Shown here: positions 26,310-35,655 of the stretch, in pieces
Position numbering within the stretch: position 1 is the stretch's first letter
How the letters are laid out: each line of letters opens with the position of its first letter
NCBI RefSeq assembly: GCF_021738965.1
Contig: NZ_JAKKOQ010000001.1
Location: 310,001 to 374,000 of the forward strand
DNA length: 64,000 bases
Origin: Gordonia zhenghanii
GTDB lineage: Bacteria; Actinomycetota; Actinomycetes; Mycobacteriales; Mycobacteriaceae
Reading direction: 5' to 3'
Program-made: the position numbers and the translations under genes
Notes under the pieces: generated by a model
What the model was told of the DNA's origin: nothing
Databases searched by the model: none
What the model saw: only the letters and a program-made list of their open reading frames with translations

Positions 26310-27068
26310 ATGAGCACCACCATCGACCTCGTCGACCTCACTCTGCGGCACGGCGATCGCACCATCATCGATCGACTGACGTTGTCGGTGTCCGCCGGTG
26401 AAGTCGTCGTCGTCACCGGACCGTCGGGATGCGGCAAGTCGACCCTGTTGCGCGCGGTCGCCGGTCTGCGCCCGATCGATTCGGGCGCTGTCATATCGCA
26501 GGGCCAGCCCGTCACCGGCACCTCAGGCAACCGCGCGATGGTCTTCCAGGACGATGCGCTGCACCCGTGGCGCACCGTTCGCCGGAACATCCTGTTAGCG
26601 CTGACCCTGCGCGGTGTTCCGCGTTCGCAGCGGAAGGCGCAGGCCCGACGGTGGATCTCCGAGATCGGTCTCGACGGGTTCGCCGACCATCTGCCCAAAG
26701 AGCTGTCCGGCGGCATGCGTCAGCGTGTCCAGTTGGCTCGCGGCCTCGCAGGCGCGCCGCGAACACTGTTGATGGACGAGCCGTTCGGAGCGCTCGACGC
26801 CCAGACTCGTTCGTCAATGCAGCAGTTGCTGATCCGAACTCTCGAGGCGCATCCCGCCACGGTTCTGTTCGTCACCCACGACATCGATGAAGCCGTGCTT
26901 CTCGGCGATCGGGTGGTGGTGCTCGGACGTGCGGGTGAACCCGTCCGCGCTGTCGTCGACGTTCCCCACCCGCGAACACCGGGCGCCGACAACACGGTGG
27001 CGCGCAATGCCATCGCCGACGCACTGCCCCGATCACACGACCTCACACCTAGCAAGGCGGCATCATGA
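26310..27068 (+). CDS. ABC transporter ATPase (SsuB/TauB type)
   Basis: This 252-residue ATPase energises the importer. Walker A is GPSGCGKST, the Q-loop is VFQDDALHPWRTV, the signature is LSGGMRQRVQLARGL and Walker B is TLLMDEPFGALD, followed by the switch histidine in FVTHDIDEAV. The Q-loop 'HPW' form is usual for the SsuB/TauB/NrtD group. A Shine-Dalgarno (AGGAAGG) precedes the ATG. Its stop overlaps the flavoprotein start, tying transport to the enzyme. Confidence 0.94.
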   Translation: MSTTIDLVDLTLRHGDRTIIDRLTLSVSAGEVVVVTGPSGCGKSTLLRAVAGLRPIDSGAVISQGQPVTGTSGNRAMVFQDDALHPWRTVRRNILLALTLRGVPRSQRKAQARRWISEIGLDGFADHLPKELSGGMRQRVQLARGLAGAPRTLLMDEPFGALDAQTRSSMQQLLIRTLEAHPATVLFVTHDIDEAVLLGDRVVVLGRAGEPVRAVVDVPHPRTPGADNTVARNAIADALPRSHDLTPSKAAS

Positions 27069-29806
27069 CCAGCCCCGAATCGACCACGTCCACCGGCGCA
27101 TCGTCGCACGAGTTCACCGCCCCCGCCGTCGACGACGCGCACCGCCTGGACTGCGACGTCCTCATTATCGGCGGCGGCACCGCCGGATCAATGGCGGCGT
27201 TGACCGCTGCCGAGAACGGCGCCGACGTCCTCCTCCTCGACAAAGCGCACGTGCGGCACTCCGGCGCACTGGCGATGGGCATGGACGGCGTCAACAACGC
27301 CGTCATCCCGGGCAAGGCGACTCCGGAGGCCTACGTCGCCGAGATCACTCGGGCCAACGACGGCATCGTCGACCAGAAGACGGTCTATCAGACGGCCACC
27401 CGCGGTTTTGCGATGATCTCGCGACTCGAGCGATACGGCGTGAAGTTCGAGAAGGACGAGTACGGCGAGTACGCGGTGCGCCGCGTCCACCGTTCGGGGT
27501 CGTATGTGCTGCCCATGCCGGAGGGCAAAGACGTCAAGAAGGTCCTGTACCGGGTCCTGCGCCGTCGGGACATGCGGGAGCGCATCACCATCGAGAACCG
27601 GCTGATGCCGGTGCGGGTTCTCACGGAGAACGGACGCGCGGTCGGCGCCGTCGCATTGCATACGAGGACGGGCGACTTCTACGTCATCGGCGCCAAATCG
27701 GTGATTCTGGCGACCGGGCCGTGCGGACGCCTCGGACTCCCGGCCTCCGGTTACCTGTACGGGACGTACGAGAACCCGACCAATGCCGGCGACGGTTACT
27801 CGATGGCGTTCCACGCAGGAGCCGAACTCTCCGGAATCGAGTGCTTCCAGATCAATCCGCTGATCAAGGACTACAACGGGCCCGCGTGCGCGTATGTTGC
27901 GAATCCGTTCGGCGGATACCAGGTGAACGCGGACGGCGACCGGTTCGTCGACTCCGACTACTGGTCGGGCGACATGATCGGCGAGGTGAAGCGCGAGATC
28001 GAGTCGGCTCGCGGCCCCGTCTACTTGAAGGTCTCGCATCTTCCGGAGGAGACCGTCGGCGCGCTCGAGTCGATCCTGCATACGACAGAACGACCCACTC
28101 GAGGGACCTTTCATGCGAACCGCGGGCACGACTACCGCACCCATGACATCGAGATGCACGTCTCCGAGATCGGGCTGTGCAGCGGCCATTCCGCTTCCGG
28201 AGTATGGGTCGACGAGAACGGCGCGACCACCGTCGACGGTCTGTATGCGGCAGGCGATCTGGCATGTGTGCCGCACAACTACATGATCGGCGCATTCGTG
28301 TACGGCGAACTGACCGGACAGCACGCGAGCGACCGAGCCCGCGACATCGCGTCGCCCACCGACCTTCCCGCCGATCAGATCGCCGCGGCTCACGAGTTGA
28401 TCTACCGTCCCCTTCGCCATCCGGACGGCCCGCCGCAGCCTCAAGTCGAGTACAAACTGCGACGCTTCGTGAACGACTACGTGGCACCGCCGAAAGCGTC
28501 GACCAAACTGGGCATCGCCATCGAGACCTTCGAACGGATGCGCAGTGAGATCGCCGAGATGGGGGCACGCACACCGCACGAATTGATGCGGTGCGCCGAG
28601 GTTACGTTCATTCGCGACTGTGCGGAGATGGCTGCGCGCAGTTCGTTGACTCGGACCGAGAGTCGTTGGGGCCTGTATCACCAGCGCGACGACATCGTCG
28701 AACGCGACGACGAGAACTGGGGTTATCACCTCAACATCCGCAAGACGTCGAATGGCGAGATGCAGTTCATCGGGCGCCCCGTCGCCCCCTATCTCGTACC
28801 GGTAGAAGGACTCGATCACCTTCCCCCGCAAGACCGTTCGGTCATCGACATCGAGCAACCCGGCATCCGAGTCGGCCCCGGAGGCACTGCACCGGGCGTC
28901 GTCGAATCGCCGCGGTCGCCCGCGGCTCCCGTGTCGGAGCCCCGCGCACCGCTGTCCCCGCGCATCGCGGAACTGGTCGCACTCGAATCACCCGAGATGG
29001 CAGATGTCCTCGACTACCTCGCCGACTCCGACGCAACGGTGCGCCGTACCGCGGTCGCCACCCTCACCGAGCACACACCGGACGGCTTCGACATGGCTCT
29101 GGCCCGCGCACTGAGCGACGACGATCCCGGCGTCCGACACCTGGCGATCGATTCACTGCGCGAACTGGTGGAGGTGCTGTCCGCGAAACCACCGTTCGTG
29201 GAGAGTCTGCGCGAGAGTACGTCGTCCGACGACCACCGGGTGCGCGCAGGCGTCCTCGACCTGCTTCGGGCACTACGCGAGGGCGACACCGATCTGTTCA
29301 CCGACCGGCTCGGCGACCCGCACCACGCCGTGCGCATCGAAGCGATCCGTGGGCTCGTGTCACTCGACTCCGCCGAGCAGATCGCGTCTGCAGCATCCGA
29401 TCCGAACCGCGAGGTACGTGTGGTCACCGCGCAGGGACTCGCGACAGTCGGCGACGGCGCCGACGCCGTCCGCACGCTCGCTGCGGACCCGGACCCACTC
29501 GTCCGCGCAGCGGGTCTGGCTGCACTCTCGACGCTGGGCGATCCGGCGACCGACTCGAGAATGCTCCAGAAGGCGCTGCGCGACAACGCATGGCAAGTTC
29601 GCAAGGGTGCGGCGACAGGACTGTCCGTCGCTCCCAGCGACGATTCGGTGGTGGCGCTGACCCCACTGGTCACGGACCCGCACGGAGACGTGCGCAAGGC
29701 TGCGGTGAACACGATCAGACAGTGGTCGACGCTGCTGCCGGTCAGCGACCTGCTCGAGGCTGCTCGACTCGACGAAGACGCTGACGTACGAGCGGCGGCC
29801 CGCTGA
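27065..29806 (+). CDS. AprA/fumarate-reductase-like flavoprotein fused to HEAT repeats
   Basis: This 913-residue cytoplasmic protein has two parts. Residues about 30-590 form an FAD-dependent fumarate reductase/APS reductase alpha-type domain: GGGTAG (36-41), LLLDKAHVRHSGALAMGMDG, VILATGPCGRLGL, and the end-of-FAD loop GLYAAGDLACVPHNYMIGAF. The GLYAAGD/AprA-like loop lacks the classic succinate-dehydrogenase HGANRL text, so succinate is unlikely. After a Pro-rich linker, residues about 635-913 are HEAT/PBS-lyase repeats (DATVRRTAVATLTEH, DPGVRHLAIDSLREL, NREVRVVTAQGLATV). The fusion may organise a complex with the small ferredoxin. Its substrate is unknown; an imported organosulfur or nitrogen compound is my inference. 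Confidence 0.8.
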   Translation: MTSPESTTSTGASSHEFTAPAVDDAHRLDCDVLIIGGGTAGSMAALTAAENGADVLLLDKAHVRHSGALAMGMDGVNNAVIPGKATPEAYVAEITRANDGIVDQKTVYQTATRGFAMISRLERYGVKFEKDEYGEYAVRRVHRSGSYVLPMPEGKDVKKVLYRVLRRRDMRERITIENRLMPVRVLTENGRAVGAVALHTRTGDFYVIGAKSVILATGPCGRLGLPASGYLYGTYENPTNAGDGYSMAFHAGAELSGIECFQINPLIKDYNGPACAYVANPFGGYQVNADGDRFVDSDYWSGDMIGEVKREIESARGPVYLKVSHLPEETVGALESILHTTERPTRGTFHANRGHDYRTHDIEMHVSEIGLCSGHSASGVWVDENGATTVDGLYAAGDLACVPHNYMIGAFVYGELTGQHASDRARDIASPTDLPADQIAAAHELIYRPLRHPDGPPQPQVEYKLRRFVNDYVAPPKASTKLGIAIETFERMRSEIAEMGARTPHELMRCAEVTFIRDCAEMAARSSLTRTESRWGLYHQRDDIVERDDENWGYHLNIRKTSNGEMQFIGRPVAPYLVPVEGLDHLPPQDRSVIDIEQPGIRVGPGGTAPGVVESPRSPAAPVSEPRAPLSPRIAELVALESPEMADVLDYLADSDATVRRTAVATLTEHTPDGFDMALARALSDDDPGVRHLAIDSLRELVEVLSAKPPFVESLRESTSSDDHRVRAGVLDLLRALREGDTDLFTDRLGDPHHAVRIEAIRGLVSLDSAEQIASAASDPNREVRVVTAQGLATVGDGADAVRTLAADPDPLVRAAGLAALSTLGDPATDSRMLQKALRDNAWQVRKGAATGLSVAPSDDSVVALTPLVTDPHGDVRKAAVNTIRQWSTLLPVSDLLEAARLDEDADVRAAAR

Positions 29807-29827
29807 CCCTCGCCGGGGCGGGCGCGC

Positions 29828-30904
29828 TCAGCCCGTCACCAGCCCCCGCCCGGTGATCAACGGCAGATCGAGCGCGGTGACCAGCCCCGGATCGGCGGCG
29901 ACCACAGCGGGAACGGCGTTGACCAGACGCTGAGCGGTGACGATCATCCCGGACACATTGTGGTCGCCGTCGCGACCGTGGTGCGTCATCTCCACCGCCA
30001 TGACCGGCTCACCGGTCACCTCGATGCGGTAGCACCCGTCGCCTTCCGCAGGAGTCGGCCAGTCCGGGCACTGGTCCGGATGCGTGCGGGTGTAGTGCTC
30101 CAACACGATCCGGTCCACGCCGTCGACCTGCCCGACCACTTGGAAGTGCAGCGCCGCCATCGTCCCATCGGGAATCGTCAACGAGACCGTGTCGACGTCG
30201 CCCTCCGCGGCGACACGATCGAAGCGTTCGACGAGCGGCTCGTCGAGGGTGACACCGAGTCCAGCCGCGAGCTGTCGCACGACGCTCCCCCACGCCAGCG
30301 ACAGGACACCGGGAGTCAGGAGCATCGACTGATGGTCCATCGGCTTGCCGAAGCCGAAGATCTCCGACATCACCACCGGCTGGTAGTACGTGGAGTAGTC
30401 GGCGATCTCCATGACCCGGACTTCGTCGATCTGCTGGGAGAGACTTGTGATCGACAGCGGCAGAACATCGTTCGCAAAACCGGGGTCGATCCCGTTGACG
30501 TGCAGGCTGGCTCCGCCTTCGGCCGCCGCCTTCTCGATGGCGTTGACCATCGCCTCGGGGAGGACGCCGTACGGGAACTGCAGGACCACCGGCCCCGACG
30601 AGACGACGTTCACCCCGGCTGCGACGAACGCGGTCAGGTCGGCGATCGCTTCGGCGACACGGTCGTCGGTCATCGCCGTGTGCACGATGGCGTCCGGCTT
30701 GAGCGCCAGGAGCGCGTCCCGGTCGTCGGTTGCGATCACCCCGAGGTCGCGGTCCAGACCGGCGAGCCGCCCGGCGTCCTTGCCTACCTTGGCCGGATCG
30801 GACACCCACACTCCGACGAGTTCGAGATCGGGGTGGGCGTCGATACCAGTGATCGCATGTCGGCCGACGGTTCCGGTGGACCATTCCACTACGCGCAGAG
30901 TCAT
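29828..30904 (-). CDS. NAD(P)-dependent dehydrogenase, DapB/diaminopentanoate-dehydrogenase-like
   Basis: This 358-residue protein starts MTLRVVEWSTGTVGRHAIT, a Rossmann fold of the dihydrodipicolinate-reductase N-terminal type. The C-terminal part resembles the 2,4-diaminopentanoate dehydrogenase family common in mycobacteria. It includes GVNVVSSGPVVLQFPYG and HVNGIDPGFANDVLPL. It is not the true lysine-pathway DapB, which is shorter. The long upstream open frame is a shadow; the ATG at 30904 fits the fold. It stands apart from its neighbours and the substrate is unknown. Confidence 0.72.
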   Translation of the reverse strand: MTLRVVEWSTGTVGRHAITGIDAHPDLELVGVWVSDPAKVGKDAGRLAGLDRDLGVIATDDRDALLALKPDAIVHTAMTDDRVAEAIADLTAFVAAGVNVVSSGPVVLQFPYGVLPEAMVNAIEKAAAEGGASLHVNGIDPGFANDVLPLSITSLSQQIDEVRVMEIADYSTYYQPVVMSEIFGFGKPMDHQSMLLTPGVLSLAWGSVVRQLAAGLGVTLDEPLVERFDRVAAEGDVDTVSLTIPDGTMAALHFQVVGQVDGVDRIVLEHYTRTHPDQCPDWPTPAEGDGCYRIEVTGEPVMAVEMTHHGRDGDHNVSGMIVTAQRLVNAVPAVVAADPGLVTALDLPLITGRGLVTG

Positions 30905-30990
30905 GGTCTCCACGCTAAAGCCGATCGCCGAAACATGTGGCCGATTGACTGGACAGGTGTCCGGATCATGGTTCCGGGCAGCGCCCGGGC

Positions 30991-31536
30991 CTACGCAGGA
31001 ACTTCGTACGTGTACGTGTACGTCGGGTCGGGGGTCGAATCGGTGTTGATCGCCCACGCGATGATGAGGACGATGACGATGACCGCGAGCACCACGCCGA
31101 TCCCCATGCTGATCCACGCCCACATCGCGGCCTTCTTGGACGATTCCGCGGCCTGGGCGGCCTCGGTCGTCCGTCCCGCATACCAGAGTCGGCCGACGGA
31201 GTTCGCCTTCGTGAAGCCGACGATGCCCAACACCAGCGGCGCGATGCCGACGAGCGTGCCGTAACAACTGAGCGTCAGAATACCGCCGAGAACCATCGCA
31301 ACGACCGATGAGATCTGCCCGGTCTGCGGCGGGCCCGCCGGCGGTCGAGCCCCGAACTGCTGTCCCGGATACGGGTAGGGCGTCCCGTACGGCACCGGAG
31401 CCGGCGCCGGTGGCAGGGGTGGCGGAGCGTACTGAAACCCGGGATCAGGCTTGGGCACACCGACCTGTGTCGGCTCGTACGCGGCCCACTCGGAGTCGTC
31501 GGACTGCGAACCGTAGGGGTTCTCCGGAGTAGTCAC
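30991..31536 (-). CDS. Dispanin-like (CD225/DUF4190) membrane protein, copy 3
   Basis: This 181-residue protein has a Pro-, Tyr- and Gly-rich cytoplasmic N-terminus (residues 1-72) and two transmembrane helices joined by a charged loop, KANSVGRLWYAGRTTEAAQA then AESSKKAAMW. That loop type is typical of bacterial dispanins. It starts 6 nt after the DUF2752 gene and ends the four-gene operon. The short C-terminus ends in TYTYTYEVPA. Bacterial dispanins are thought to organise membranes or partner proteins, but no role is known here. Confidence 0.72.
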   Translation of the reverse strand: MTTPENPYGSQSDDSEWAAYEPTQVGVPKPDPGFQYAPPPLPPAPAPVPYGTPYPYPGQQFGARPPAGPPQTGQISSVVAMVLGGILTLSCYGTLVGIAPLVLGIVGFTKANSVGRLWYAGRTTEAAQAAESSKKAAMWAWISMGIGVVLAVIVIVLIIAWAINTDSTPDPTYTYTYEVPA

Positions 31537-31542
31537 TGCAGA

Positions 31543-32004
31543 TCAGACCTTCAGACTGTCGAACGGTGCGACGGGAATGTTGCGGATCACCAACCAGCCG
31601 AAGATCACCACGAGAACCACCGTCGGCGTGTAGCGCCAGTGCTGCCAACTGCGGACACGTCGCCCGCGCCACAGTCCGACCGTGTACGTCACGAACGCGA
31701 CCGCGAGGAGCGCGAGAGCGACCACGACGACGGCGTTGTAGTGCAGTGCCGCGCCGAGGTCGCCGTGCAACAGGCTGTACACCGCTCGCGACGCTCCGCA
31801 CCCCGGGCAGTCGATGTGCAGCAGGGTCTTGGTCGGGCACGGCGGGATGATGCCGCCCGGAGTGGTCGGATCCGCGAACCACACGAACGTCGAGGCCGCG
31901 CCCACCGCCGCGACGACCACCGCCGGCCCCGCGACGCGATGCCGCGAGACGGCTGTCGCGACCCCCAGCATCCGGTCGGTGGTACTCGCGGCGTGGACGG
32001 TCAT
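31543..32004 (-). CDS. DUF2752 membrane protein
   Basis: This 153-residue protein belongs to DUF2752. It has the family core CPGCGASRAVYSLLHGDL (residues about 71-88) between hydrophobic segments, about four helices in all. DUF2752 genes are often found beside dispanin-like genes in actinobacteria, as here. It begins 4 nt after one dispanin ends and is followed 6 nt later by another, so translation is probably coupled. The CPGC pair could bind metal or form a disulfide; the role is unknown. Confidence 0.85.
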   Translation of the reverse strand: MTVHAASTTDRMLGVATAVSRHRVAGPAVVVAAVGAASTFVWFADPTTPGGIIPPCPTKTLLHIDCPGCGASRAVYSLLHGDLGAALHYNAVVVVALALLAVAFVTYTVGLWRGRRVRSWQHWRYTPTVVLVVIFGWLVIRNIPVAPFDSLKV

Positions 32005-32008
32005 GGCA

Positions 32009-32515
32009 CTACACCGTCGAAGTGGAGACGGCTGCCGCGATGACGACGACGTAGATGATCACGAGGATCACCCACGACGCCGCCGCGGCGATGGCACTCC
32101 ACATGGCGAACTTCTTCGCGTCGTCGGCGGCCTGCTGCGCGCCGGCATAATCGCCCATCGCCCACAGCTTGCTGACCGACGTCGCCTTCACGATGGACAC
32201 CACACCCAGCGGCAGGCAGCAGAGCACAGTGCTCAGGATGGCCCACACCAGATTGTTCTCAGGTTCCATCCCCGGGTGCTGACCGTAGCCGTATTGCGGC
32301 TGCCCGTATTGCGGCTGACCGTACTGGGGCTGACCGTACTGGGGCTGACCGTACTGGGGCTGACCGTACTGGGGCTGACCGTACTGGGGCTGACCGTACT
32401 GGGGCTGGCCATACTGCTGCTGACCGAACTGCTGTTGGTCGTACTGGGGCTGCCCGCCGTCCGGTTTGTTGAACGGATCCTGGCCGAAGCCGCCCGGGTT
32501 CTGCGGAGTAGTCAT
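32009..32515 (-). CDS. Dispanin-like membrane protein with PQYGQ repeats, copy 2
   Basis: This 168-residue protein begins [15 protein letters not shown] and then carries eight tandem GQPQY units (about residues 36-75) before two transmembrane helices. The inter-helix loop is [20 protein letters not shown], a clear dispanin feature. The tyrosine/glutamine-rich repeat should be disordered and could self-associate. The repeat DNA is nearly identical between units, so copy number may vary between strains. It lies between two relatives in the operon. Confidence 0.75.
   Translation of the reverse strand: MTTPQNPGGFGQDPFNKPDGGQPQYDQQQFGQQQYGQPQYGQPQYGQPQYGQPQYGQPQYGQPQYGQPQYGQPQYGYGQHPGMEPENNLVWAILSTVLCCLPLGVVSIVKATSVSKLWAMGDYAGAQQAADDAKKFAMWSAIAAAASWVILVIIYVVVIAAAVSTSTV
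32291..32410 (-). repeat. Eight 15-bp tandem repeats encoding GQPQY
   Basis: Eight 15-bp units run from 32291 to 32410; five in a row (32321-32395) read GTACTGGGGCTGACC exactly. Outer units differ by one to three bases. The recent homogeneity points to slippage or unequal exchange. Confidence 0.9.
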
Positions 32516-32551
32516 CTAGCTCTTTCGTCGTGTGCAGAGATCGAGATCCGA

Positions 32552-33163
32552 TCAGCTGCTGAAATCGTAATAGCCCGCCGAATTGCCGGTCGCGGCCAAC
32601 ACGATGAGTGCGACGACCCACAGGACGATCGCCACAGCGAAGACGATCCACCCGATGTTCGACCACTTCTTCGCTTCGTCGGCCGACCGATGCGCGCCCG
32701 CGGCGTCGCCCCGCTGCCACTGCCCGTTCACGGCGTTGGCCTTGACGATCGCGACGATTCCGATGATGCCCGCGACCAGACTCAGGCAGGTGACGCACGT
32801 CGCCAAGAAACCGAGGACGGTGAGGACGATGGCCGAGATCATGTTGTTCGCAGGCGGGGGTCCCGATGCGCCCGCGGGCCCGGCCGGATACGGGTTGCCC
32901 GGGTACTGGTTGCCCGGGAAACCGGCCCCCTGGTAGCCGGGTGCAGCCCCGTACTGGGGCTGACCCTGCTGGGGCTGTCCGAACGGATCCTGCGCGGCCT
33001 GCGGTGTCTCGCCGAATTGAGGTGTCTCGCCGAATTGGGGCGGCTGCTGAGGATCCGGCTGCGTCGGATCCTTCTTCAGGTTGGGAGTCTGTCCGAACTG
33101 CGTCTCGGCGAACGGATCAGGCTCGACGTTCGGGTCGCCGTTTTCTCCGGGCGGATTCGTCAT
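32552..33163 (-). CDS. Dispanin-like membrane protein, copy 1
   Basis: This 203-residue protein has a long Pro/Gln-rich N-terminus (about 115 residues, with QFGETP and GQPQQGQPQYG repeats), then two transmembrane helices with the loop KANAVNGQWQRGDAAGAHRS. The start MTNPPGENG is chosen over an upstream in-frame codon because GAGGGGA precedes it. It heads the operon, 36 nt before copy 2. The three copies differ in their N-termini but share the membrane core, so they probably arose by duplication. Confidence 0.72.
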   Translation of the reverse strand: MTNPPGENGDPNVEPDPFAETQFGQTPNLKKDPTQPDPQQPPQFGETPQFGETPQAAQDPFGQPQQGQPQYGAAPGYQGAGFPGNQYPGNPYPAGPAGASGPPPANNMISAIVLTVLGFLATCVTCLSLVAGIIGIVAIVKANAVNGQWQRGDAAGAHRSADEAKKWSNIGWIVFAVAIVLWVVALIVLAATGNSAGYYDFSS

Positions 33164-33249
33164 GTCGTCCCCTCGTCGTGCCGACCACCGGATTGGGTCG
33201 GCGCGCACTGATAGTAACTGGTCGCCGACCCGATCGGCCCGAACTGCGG

Positions 33250-35535
33250 TCAGCCGAACAGCTTCGGCAGCGTCCCCTCGTGAACGTCGCGGAGCTCGTC
33301 GAGCTTCACCGCGAACTGATCCTGGACTTCGAGCTCGTCACTCCCCTGGTCGACCACCCCGATCCGTGTCCACGGCATCGAACGCGCGGTCAGCATGCCG
33401 GTGAACCGTGTCTCCTCGGTCCGCGGAACGGCGACGAGAACGCGGCCCGCCGACTCCGAGAAGAGCCACACGAACGGATCGACGCCTTCGGGAAGCAGGA
33501 CCCGGCAGCCGGTCTCCCCGGCGAGCGCGGCTTCGGCGACGGCCTGGATCAGACCGCCCTCCGAGATGTCGTGCGCGGCCGAGACCAGTCCGTCGCGGGA
33601 AGCCGCGACCAAGATGTCGCTGAGCAGGCGTTCGCGCTGCAAGTCGACCTTCGGCGGCGTACCGCCGAGATGATCGTGCTCCACCTGCGCCCAGATCGAC
33701 CCGTCGAACTCGTCACGGGTGTCGCCCATGAGGACGAGCATCTCGCCTGGCTCGGTTCCGATGCCGGTCGGGATACGGCGCCGCACGTCGTCGATCACGC
33801 CGAGGACGCCGACCACCGGCGTCGGCAGGATCGCCGTGCTTCCGGTCTGGTTGTAGAAACTCACGTTGCCGCCGGTCACGGGGATCCCCAGTTCGGCACA
33901 GCCGTCGGCGAGACCACGCACCGCCTGGCTGAACTGCCACATGACGGCGGGATCCTCGGGCGAGCCGAAGTTGAGGCAGTTCGTGACCGCCGCAGGCGTG
34001 GCGCCGGACACCGCGACGTTGCGGTATGCCTCGGCGAGCGCGAGTTGCGCGCCGGCATACGGGTCGAGATAGGTGTATCGGCCCGACGCGTCGGTCGAGA
34101 TGGCCACGCCGCGGCCGGTCCCCTCGTCGATGCGGATCATGCCGGAGTCGGCGTGCTCGGCGAGGACGGTGTTGCCGCGGACGTACCGGTCGTACTGCTC
34201 GGTGATGAACTTGCGGCTGCACAATGCCGGGCTGGCCAGCATCTTCAGGAACGTCGCACGCAGCTCACCGCCGGTCTCGGGGCGGGCGAGTCCGGACGTG
34301 GTCGACGAGACGACGGCGTCCTGCCACTCCGGGCGAGCGAGCGGGCGGTCGTAGACGGGCCCGTCGTGGGCCACGGTGCGCGGCGGCACGTCGACGACGC
34401 AGTCGCCGTGCCACATGATCTCCAGGTGCTCACCGTCGGTCACCTCGCCGATCACAGTGGCCAGCGCATCCCACTTGCGACACACGGCCATGAACTTGTC
34501 GACGTTCTCCGGGGTGACGACAGCGCACATGCGCTCCTGCGACTCACTGGAGAGCACCTCGGCCGGGGTCATGCCCTCGGCGCGCATCGGCACCTTCTCC
34601 AGGTCGATGCGCATACCGCCGTCGCCGGCGGCCGCGAGCTCGCTCGTCGCACACGACAGGCCCGCACCGCCGAGGTCTTGGATGCCGACGACGAGGCCTT
34701 CACGGTAGAGGTCGAGGCAGCATTCGATGAGCACCTTCTCGGTGAACGGGTCGCCGACCTGGACGCTCGGCAGCTTCTTGCGCGACGGGCCGCCCTCATC
34801 GGAGTCGTCGAACGTCTCCGATGCCAGCACCGAGACGCCGCCGATGCCGTCGAGCCCGGTCCGGGCGCCGAACAGGATGATCTTGTTTCCGGCGCCCGAG
34901 GCGAACGCCAGGTGCAGGTCTTCGGTGCGCAGCACACCCGCGCACAGTGCATTGACGAGCGGGTTGCCCTGGTAGCTGGCGTCGAACACCGTCTCGCCGC
35001 CGATATTCGGGAGACCGAGCGAGTTGCCGTAGCCGCCGACGCCGCGCACCACGCCGTCGACGACGCGCCGGGTGTCGGCGGCGTCTGCGGCGCCGAAACG
35101 CAACTGGTCCATCACGGCGATCGGACGCGCGCCCATCGCCATGATGTCGCGGACGATGCCGCCGACACCGGTAGCCGCGCCCTGATAGGGCTCGACGTAG
35201 CTCGGATGGTTGTGCGACTCGACCTTGAACGTCACGGCCCAGCCATCGCCGACGTCGACGACACCGGCGTTCTCACCGATGCCCGCCAGCATGCCTGCGC
35301 GCATCTCGTCGGTGGTCGTCTCGCCGAAGTATTTGAGGTGCTTCTTGGACGACTTGTAGCTGCAGTGCTCGGACCACATCACCGAGTACATCGCCAGTTC
35401 GGCGTCCGTCGGCCGACGACCGAGGATCTCGCGAATACGGGCGTACTCGTCGTCCTTCAGACCCAGCTCGGCGTACGGCTGGGCGACGTCCGGCGAATCG
35501 GCGGCGTGGGAAACGGTATCTACCTGGGCGCTCAC
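33250..35535 (-). CDS. purL: Phosphoribosylformylglycinamidine synthase subunit PurL
   Basis: PurL makes FGAM from FGAR and ATP with ammonia from PurQ, the fourth purine step. The 761-residue protein is the small-type synthetase. Key motifs are [15 protein letters not shown] (about 50-63), [30 protein letters not shown] and [18 protein letters not shown]. The start is GTG 35535 ([10 protein letters not shown]); the frame stays open upstream by chance. PurQ and PurS are not in the window. It is divergent from the EccA-like gene, 120 bp apart. Confidence 0.96.
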   Translation of the reverse strand: MSAQVDTVSHAADSPDVAQPYAELGLKDDEYARIREILGRRPTDAELAMYSVMWSEHCSYKSSKKHLKYFGETTTDEMRAGMLAGIGENAGVVDVGDGWAVTFKVESHNHPSYVEPYQGAATGVGGIVRDIMAMGARPIAVMDQLRFGAADAADTRRVVDGVVRGVGGYGNSLGLPNIGGETVFDASYQGNPLVNALCAGVLRTEDLHLAFASGAGNKIILFGARTGLDGIGGVSVLASETFDDSDEGGPSRKKLPSVQVGDPFTEKVLIECCLDLYREGLVVGIQDLGGAGLSCATSELAAAGDGGMRIDLEKVPMRAEGMTPAEVLSSESQERMCAVVTPENVDKFMAVCRKWDALATVIGEVTDGEHLEIMWHGDCVVDVPPRTVAHDGPVYDRPLARPEWQDAVVSSTTSGLARPETGGELRATFLKMLASPALCSRKFITEQYDRYVRGNTVLAEHADSGMIRIDEGTGRGVAISTDASGRYTYLDPYAGAQLALAEAYRNVAVSGATPAAVTNCLNFGSPEDPAVMWQFSQAVRGLADGCAELGIPVTGGNVSFYNQTGSTAILPTPVVGVLGVIDDVRRRIPTGIGTEPGEMLVLMGDTRDEFDGSIWAQVEHDHLGGTPPKVDLQRERLLSDILVAASRDGLVSAAHDISEGGLIQAVAEAALAGETGCRVLLPEGVDPFVWLFSESAGRVLVAVPRTEETRFTGMLTARSMPWTRIGVVDQGSDELEVQDQFAVKLDELRDVHEGTLPKLFG

Positions 35536-35655
35536 ATCGGACAGTCTATGCGAGCCTCCACCGACGACGCCGATCGACCAGGTTGCCCGATTTCTCCCCG
35601 TATCGAGACGCCGAGGATTAGATTCGTCCCCGACAGCCAGGTTTCGGGGGGACTC

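Noticed and set aside
29807..29827. Terminator between the flavoprotein and the convergent dehydrogenase
   Set aside because: Only a weak GCTGA/TCAGC pairing with a long loop is present.
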